A stretch of 19,444 nt of DNA, taken from Dyella_B sp035508675. Its GTDB lineage: Bacteria; Pseudomonadota; Gammaproteobacteria; Xanthomonadales; Rhodanobacteraceae. Below, piece after piece: positions 16,598 through 19,444 of the stretch. A program made the translations under genes and the position numbers. The notes beneath the pieces were generated by a model that did no database searches, was not told the DNA's origin, and saw only the letters and a list, made by a program, of their open reading frames with translations. The DNA lies in the NCBI RefSeq assembly GCF_035508675.1, contig NZ_DATJMN010000373.1, positions 1 through 19,444 on the forward strand, written 5' to 3'. Position 1 is the first letter of the stretch. Each line of letters opens with the position of its first letter.

Positions 16598-16810
16598 TCA
16601 ATAATGAGGCGGCGGCGGTTCGCTGTGCGGATCATGCGATTGTCCGAGGCGCACCGTTTCCAGTTCACTGTGCAGATGGCGAACCAGGCGCTCCAGTGTC
16701 GCAATGCGCAGAGACTGCGCGGCATCCGCAGCCACCAATGCCTGGACCGCATCATCGATAAAAGCGAGCCGGACTTCCAGTTCCGTAAGGCGCTGTTCGG
16801 TTTGGCTCAT
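16598..16810 (-). CDS. slyX: SlyX family protein
   Basis: A 70-residue protein with the SlyX pattern: an amphipathic, probably coiled-coil helix (TEQRLTELEVRLAFIDDAV, then LRIATLERLVRHLHSELE) and a proline-rich end, SEPPPPHY, typical of the family. The function of SlyX is not established. Its ATG overlaps the ugd stop codon in an ATGA junction, so it is translated by coupling to ugd. The short length is normal for the family. Confidence 0.92.
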   Translation of the reverse strand: MSQTEQRLTELEVRLAFIDDAVQALVAADAAQSLRIATLERLVRHLHSELETVRLGQSHDPHSEPPPPHY

Positions 16811-18159
16811 GACACTTTCGGGTTCGCTATGCTGCGTCCACGGCCGATGCCGTAGTACGCCACACCGGCCTCTTCCACCACCGACGGTTCATACATATTG
16901 CGGCCGTCGAAGATGACCGGCTCCTTCAACATCGCGCGGATGCTAGCAAAATCAGGGCTGCGAAAAGCCTTCCACTCCGTGATGATGGCCAGCGCGTCGG
17001 CGCCGTCCAACGCCTGATAAGCGGTCTCGCACAACATCAGATCGCTGCGCTCGCCGTACAGGCGGTGCGTTTCGCCACGCGCCTCCGGGTCGAACGCCCG
17101 CACCTTGGCGCCTGCGTCCCACAACGCCTCCATCAGCCGGCGGCTGGATGCTTCGCGCATGTCGTCGGTATTGGGTTTGAAAGCCAATCCCCACAGGGCG
17201 ATCGTTCGTCCGCGCACGCTGCCCTCGAAATGGCGCAGGATGAATTCAAACAGCTTGACCTTCTGGTCGTGGTTGACCGCTTCAACAGCCTCGAGCAAGC
17301 GCGCGTCGTACCCCACCGTACGCGCGGTGCGTTCCAGCGCCTGTACATCTTTCGGAAAACACGAGCCGCCGTAGCCAGCACCGGGGTAGATAAAGTGATA
17401 ACCGATGCGCGGATCCGAGCCGATGCCCTGCCGCACCAACTCGATGTCGGCGCCGACGCGCTCGGCGATGTTGGCGATCTCGTTCATGAAGCTGATCTTG
17501 GTGGCCAGCATGGCGTTGGCCGCGTATTTGGTGAGTTCGGCCGAACGTACATCCATGACCACGGTGCGATCATGGCTGCGATTGAACGGCGCATACAGCT
17601 TGCGCAGCAAGCCGACAGCGCGCTCGCTCGAGCTGCCGATCACGATGCGATCAGGGCGCAGGCAATCTTCGACCGCATCGCCTTCCTTCAGGAATTCAGG
17701 ATTGGAGGCCACATCGAAATCGACAGAGGCGCCACCACGCGCCGCAAGCTCTGCAGCTACTGCTTCACGCACGCGGTCGGCCGTGCCTACCGGCACCGTG
17801 GACTTGTTGACGATGACCGCATAGTCATCCAAATGCCGTCCGATCGACCGGGCGACACCCAATACGTATTGCAAGTCGGCGCTGCCGTCTTCATCCGGTG
17901 GCGTCCCGACAGCGATGAAGATGATCTGCGCGTGCGCGACGGCAATTGCCGCATCGGTGGTGAACTGGAGCTGCCCATTGGCATGATTGCGCCGCACGAT
18001 CGGCTCAAGTCCTGGTTCGAAGATCGGTATCTCGCCGCGCTCAAGGCGTGCAACCTTGTTCTCATCGATATCTACGCAAACGATATGGTTACCCATCTCG
18101 GCCAGGCAGGCTCCGGTAACCAGACCTACGTAGCCAGTACCAAAAATCGTGACTTTCAT
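16807..18159 (-). CDS. ugd: UDP-glucose 6-dehydrogenase
   Basis: Oxidises UDP-glucose to UDP-glucuronate with two NAD, supplying precursor for exopolysaccharide, capsule or lipid A modification. The 450-residue product has the N-terminal Rossmann motif GTGYVGLVTGACLAEMG (7-23), E155 in NPEFLKEG, K221 in ATKISFMNE, and the catalytic cysteine C267 in GYGGSCFPKD with D271. The C-terminal UDP-binding domain contains LWGLAFKPNTDDMREA. Size and motifs are fully normal. It is the first gene of a unit with slyX (4-base overlap) and the DUF2058 gene. No clear promoter was found in the 116 bp before it; an FKBP-gene terminator lies just upstream. Confidence 0.97.
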   Translation of the reverse strand: MKVTIFGTGYVGLVTGACLAEMGNHIVCVDIDENKVARLERGEIPIFEPGLEPIVRRNHANGQLQFTTDAAIAVAHAQIIFIAVGTPPDEDGSADLQYVLGVARSIGRHLDDYAVIVNKSTVPVGTADRVREAVAAELAARGGASVDFDVASNPEFLKEGDAVEDCLRPDRIVIGSSSERAVGLLRKLYAPFNRSHDRTVVMDVRSAELTKYAANAMLATKISFMNEIANIAERVGADIELVRQGIGSDPRIGYHFIYPGAGYGGSCFPKDVQALERTARTVGYDARLLEAVEAVNHDQKVKLFEFILRHFEGSVRGRTIALWGLAFKPNTDDMREASSRRLMEALWDAGAKVRAFDPEARGETHRLYGERSDLMLCETAYQALDGADALAIITEWKAFRSPDFASIRAMLKEPVIFDGRNMYEPSVVEEAGVAYYGIGRGRSIANPKVS

Positions 18160-18275
18160 CGTGTAGGGTCAACGCTTTGTTGGGATCGAAGATTCTAACA
18201 GTGTCAAAACTGCTCGGGCGTTTGCTTGAAACCAGGCAACATGCACTGGCACACATGTACGCATGGCCTGCAACA

Positions 18276-18313
18276 AAACGAACGGGGCGCGAATCATCGC
18301 ACCCCGTTCGTTT
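18276..18313 (-). terminator. Intrinsic terminator after the FKBP gene
   Basis: On the minus strand AAACGAACGGGG and CCCCGTTCGTTT form a perfect 12-bp stem over a 14-base loop; the descending arm ends in GTTCGTTTTGTT. It lies 24 bp past the isomerase stop codon and separates it from ugd. Confidence 0.85.
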
Positions 18314-18337
18314 ACATCGCGTTGGCAACCGAAGCGA

Positions 18338-19126
18338 TTACTTGCCGCCTTCGCCGCCTTCGCCGCCTTCGCCACCTTCTTGCGGAGCACTGGCCGGTGT
18401 CGGGCCGGTACTCACCAAGGTCACGTCGAAGATCAGGGTTTCGTTCGGCGGCATGCCGCCGCGCGGTTCCGCACCGTAAGCAAGGTTCGGCGGAATGAAG
18501 AGCTTGTAGTGGCCGCCCACCTGCATCAGCTGCAAGCCTTCACGGAAGCCGGGGATCACGCGAGCCAACGGAATCGCGGTCGGGCCCGGGGGATTGTTCT
18601 TCTCGGAGCTGTCGAACACTTCGCCGTTGATGAAGGTGCCCTTGTAGTTCACCTTGACCGTGTCGTTCGGACCCGGGCGGGCGCCTGTACCCTGGGTGAT
18701 CACCTGGTACTGCAGGCCCGAAGCGGTGGTTTTCACACCAGCTGCGCTCTTGTTCTTGGCGAGAAAGGCGTCGCCTTCGGCCTTGTTCTTGGTCGACAGC
18801 GCGTCAAACTCCTGCTTGCCTTTTGCTTCCGCCTGCGCGATGAAAGCCTTCCACACGGTGGACGCCTCCGTTTCGGACATGCTGGGTTTCTGTCCGCTCA
18901 GCGCGGCGGTCACCGCACGACCCACGGCTGCCGGGTCAACCAGTTCGCGCATCGGCCCAGGAATCTGGCCGGCCAGCTGGTAACCCATGATTTCGCTGGC
19001 TTTGGCCTTGTCGACGGTACCGGTAGCTGCGGTGCTGGACGTCTGGGCCTGCGCGCCAGCGGCGGTCATGCCCAGCGCAACGGCCAGCGCGGCCGCCGTC
19101 AGCGTGGGTCGCAGAAAATGCTTCAT
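18338..19126 (-). CDS. Exported FKBP-type peptidyl-prolyl cis-trans isomerase
   Basis: A 262-residue periplasmic folding factor related to FkpA/Mip. Residues 1-28 are a signal peptide (MKHFLRPTLTAAALAVALG, cut after AQA). An N-terminal helical dimerisation-type domain (about 38-130) is followed by the FKBP domain (about 135-240) with active-site residues Y161 in VNYKG, F171-D172, V190-I191 in RVIPGF and Y217 in PNLAYG; the usual tryptophan after VIPG is phenylalanine (F194). The C-terminus ends in a Gly/Glu repeat tail, EGGEGGEGGEGGK. The ATG at 19124-19126 was chosen because GGGAG lies 7 bases upstream and the signal peptide begins there. A sigma-E-like promoter lies 110 bp upstream, and the leader contains a small hairpin (19152-19168). 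Confidence 0.94.
   Translation of the reverse strand: MKHFLRPTLTAAALAVALGMTAAGAQAQTSSTAATGTVDKAKASEIMGYQLAGQIPGPMRELVDPAAVGRAVTAALSGQKPSMSETEASTVWKAFIAQAEAKGKQEFDALSTKNKAEGDAFLAKNKSAAGVKTTASGLQYQVITQGTGARPGPNDTVKVNYKGTFINGEVFDSSEKNNPPGPTAIPLARVIPGFREGLQLMQVGGHYKLFIPPNLAYGAEPRGGMPPNETLIFDVTLVSTGPTPASAPQEGGEGGEGGEGGK
18344..18379 (-). repeat. Tandem 9-bp repeat encoding the EGG tail of the FKBP protein
   Basis: Four head-to-tail units of GCCGCCTTC on the plus strand (three perfect, the fourth with one base changed) encode repeated Glu-Gly-Gly on the minus strand, just before the final Lys and stop. Because the unit is 9 bp, gain or loss of a copy would change tail length without a frameshift. 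Confidence 0.85.
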
Positions 19127-19237
19127 TTGGAACTCCCTAGTTATGGATATGCCGGCGTGCCGCGCCGGACCTCCCCCAATGGAGGCTGGCCCCGCATTGT
19201 GCGGTGTCCAGTCCGGTCTTGGCAACGACGATTCGAA

Positions 19238-19265
19238 GTTGACCGCCCTACCCTTCAAAAGTTCA
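19238..19265 (-). promoter_or_regulatory. Predicted sigma-E-type promoter of the FKBP gene
   Basis: On the minus strand TGAACTT (19259-19265) is followed after exactly 15 bp by GTCAAC (19238-19243). The -35 heptamer and the spacing are identical to those of the rpoE promoter at 10456-10483, and the -10 shares GTCA. It points at the isomerase gene, giving a leader of roughly 105 bases. A 7-bp inverted repeat (CCGCCCT at 19243-19249, AGGGCGG at 19265-19271) overlaps it. Confidence 0.55.
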
Positions 19266-19292
19266 GGGCGGCAACTGTGCGCGGCGCCACAT

Positions 19293-19444
19293 TCAGCTCG
19301 GCTCGTTAGGAGAAGATGAAGGCTTTTCCAGCGTTTCCCGTAGTGCCGCTTGCAACCTCGCATGCACCTTGACCAGGCCGCGCCAGAGAATGACGGCGAA
19401 AATCACGCACACGGCAACCAGGGAAAATGCCACGCCACGCGGGG
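19293..19444 (-). CDS. C-terminal end of a membrane protein, possibly a cation:proton antiporter
   Basis: The last 49 codons of a minus-strand gene that enters from the right edge, stopping at TGA (19293-19295). It contains one membrane segment (GVAFSLVAVCVIFAVILW), then a charged amphipathic helix (RGLVKVHARLQAALRETLEK) and a Ser/Pro tail. A last membrane helix followed by a sequence like RLHARLQxALRETL recalls the ends of some CPA2-type cation:proton antiporters, from memory only. Coding is supported by the continuous frame and the transmembrane pattern; the family is uncertain. Confidence 0.5.
   Translation of the reverse strand, partial: PRGVAFSLVAVCVIFAVILWRGLVKVHARLQAALRETLEKPSSSPNEPS

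Noticed and set aside
17065..18198. Plus-strand open frame opposite ugd (377 codons)
   Set aside because: The minus strand encodes a complete UDP-glucose dehydrogenase with its catalytic motif; the plus frame has no recognisable pattern.
18192..18207. Sigma-70 promoter for ugd from the TTGACA and TAGAAT hexamers
   Set aside because: On the minus strand the two hexamers are only 4 bases apart, so they cannot serve together as -35 and -10.

Overview
The window looks like ordinary chromosome from a gammaproteobacterium of the Xanthomonadales/Lysobacterales, most likely the Rhodanobacteraceae (Dyella, Rhodanobacter, Frateuria, Luteibacter type). This rests on high G+C, the order rpoE-rseA-mucD-lepA-lepB-DUF4845-rnc-era-recO, an rpoE operon without rseB, and a GC-rich intergenic repeat of a kind I associate with this order. 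The lineage is inferred from gene order and protein style, not from a database search. Nearly every gene is on the minus strand; only the REC-HPt regulator (483-1202) and the fused beta-oxidation enzyme (13833-15959) are on the plus strand.

Left part (1-7390): a truncated exported protein of unknown function (1-435, minus) diverges from a small receiver-phosphotransfer protein. Then, read on the minus strand, comes lepA (elongation factor 4), lepB (signal peptidase I), a small DUF4845 membrane protein, rnc (RNase III), era (ribosome-assembly GTPase) and recO (recombination mediator). Between era and recO, genes that are often close together, sits a 308-bp non-coding element with 26-bp terminal inverted repeats (one mismatch) and nested GC-rich hairpins, next to a further copy of the hairpin core. 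It looks like a MITE-type insertion in the operon.

Middle (7467-10483): the envelope-stress operon rpoE-rseA-mucD. It starts at a recognisable sigma-E-type promoter (10456-10483) and ends at a strong intrinsic terminator (7467-7493). rpoE encodes the sigma factor, rseA the membrane anti-sigma factor, and mucD a periplasmic serine protease/chaperone.

Next (10592-13674): a two-gene unit made of a 163-residue protein of unknown function, whose fold pattern recalls the N-terminal domain of Ycf46-type AAA proteins without the ATPase, and a pseudo-receiver-PAS-GAF-GGDEF-EAL c-di-GMP protein. Their stop and start codons overlap. This is the least familiar pairing in the window.

Right part (13833-19444): a fused enoyl-CoA hydratase/3-hydroxyacyl-CoA dehydrogenase; the minus-strand unit ugd-slyX-DUF2058; and an FKBP-type peptidyl-prolyl isomerase with a Gly/Glu repeat tail. 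Upstream of the isomerase is a site with the same -35 heptamer and the same 15-bp spacer as the rpoE promoter, which suggests it belongs to the sigma-E regulon encoded 9 kb away. The window ends in the last 49 codons of a probable membrane transporter. I found no tRNA, rRNA, CRISPR array, prophage or transposase gene.
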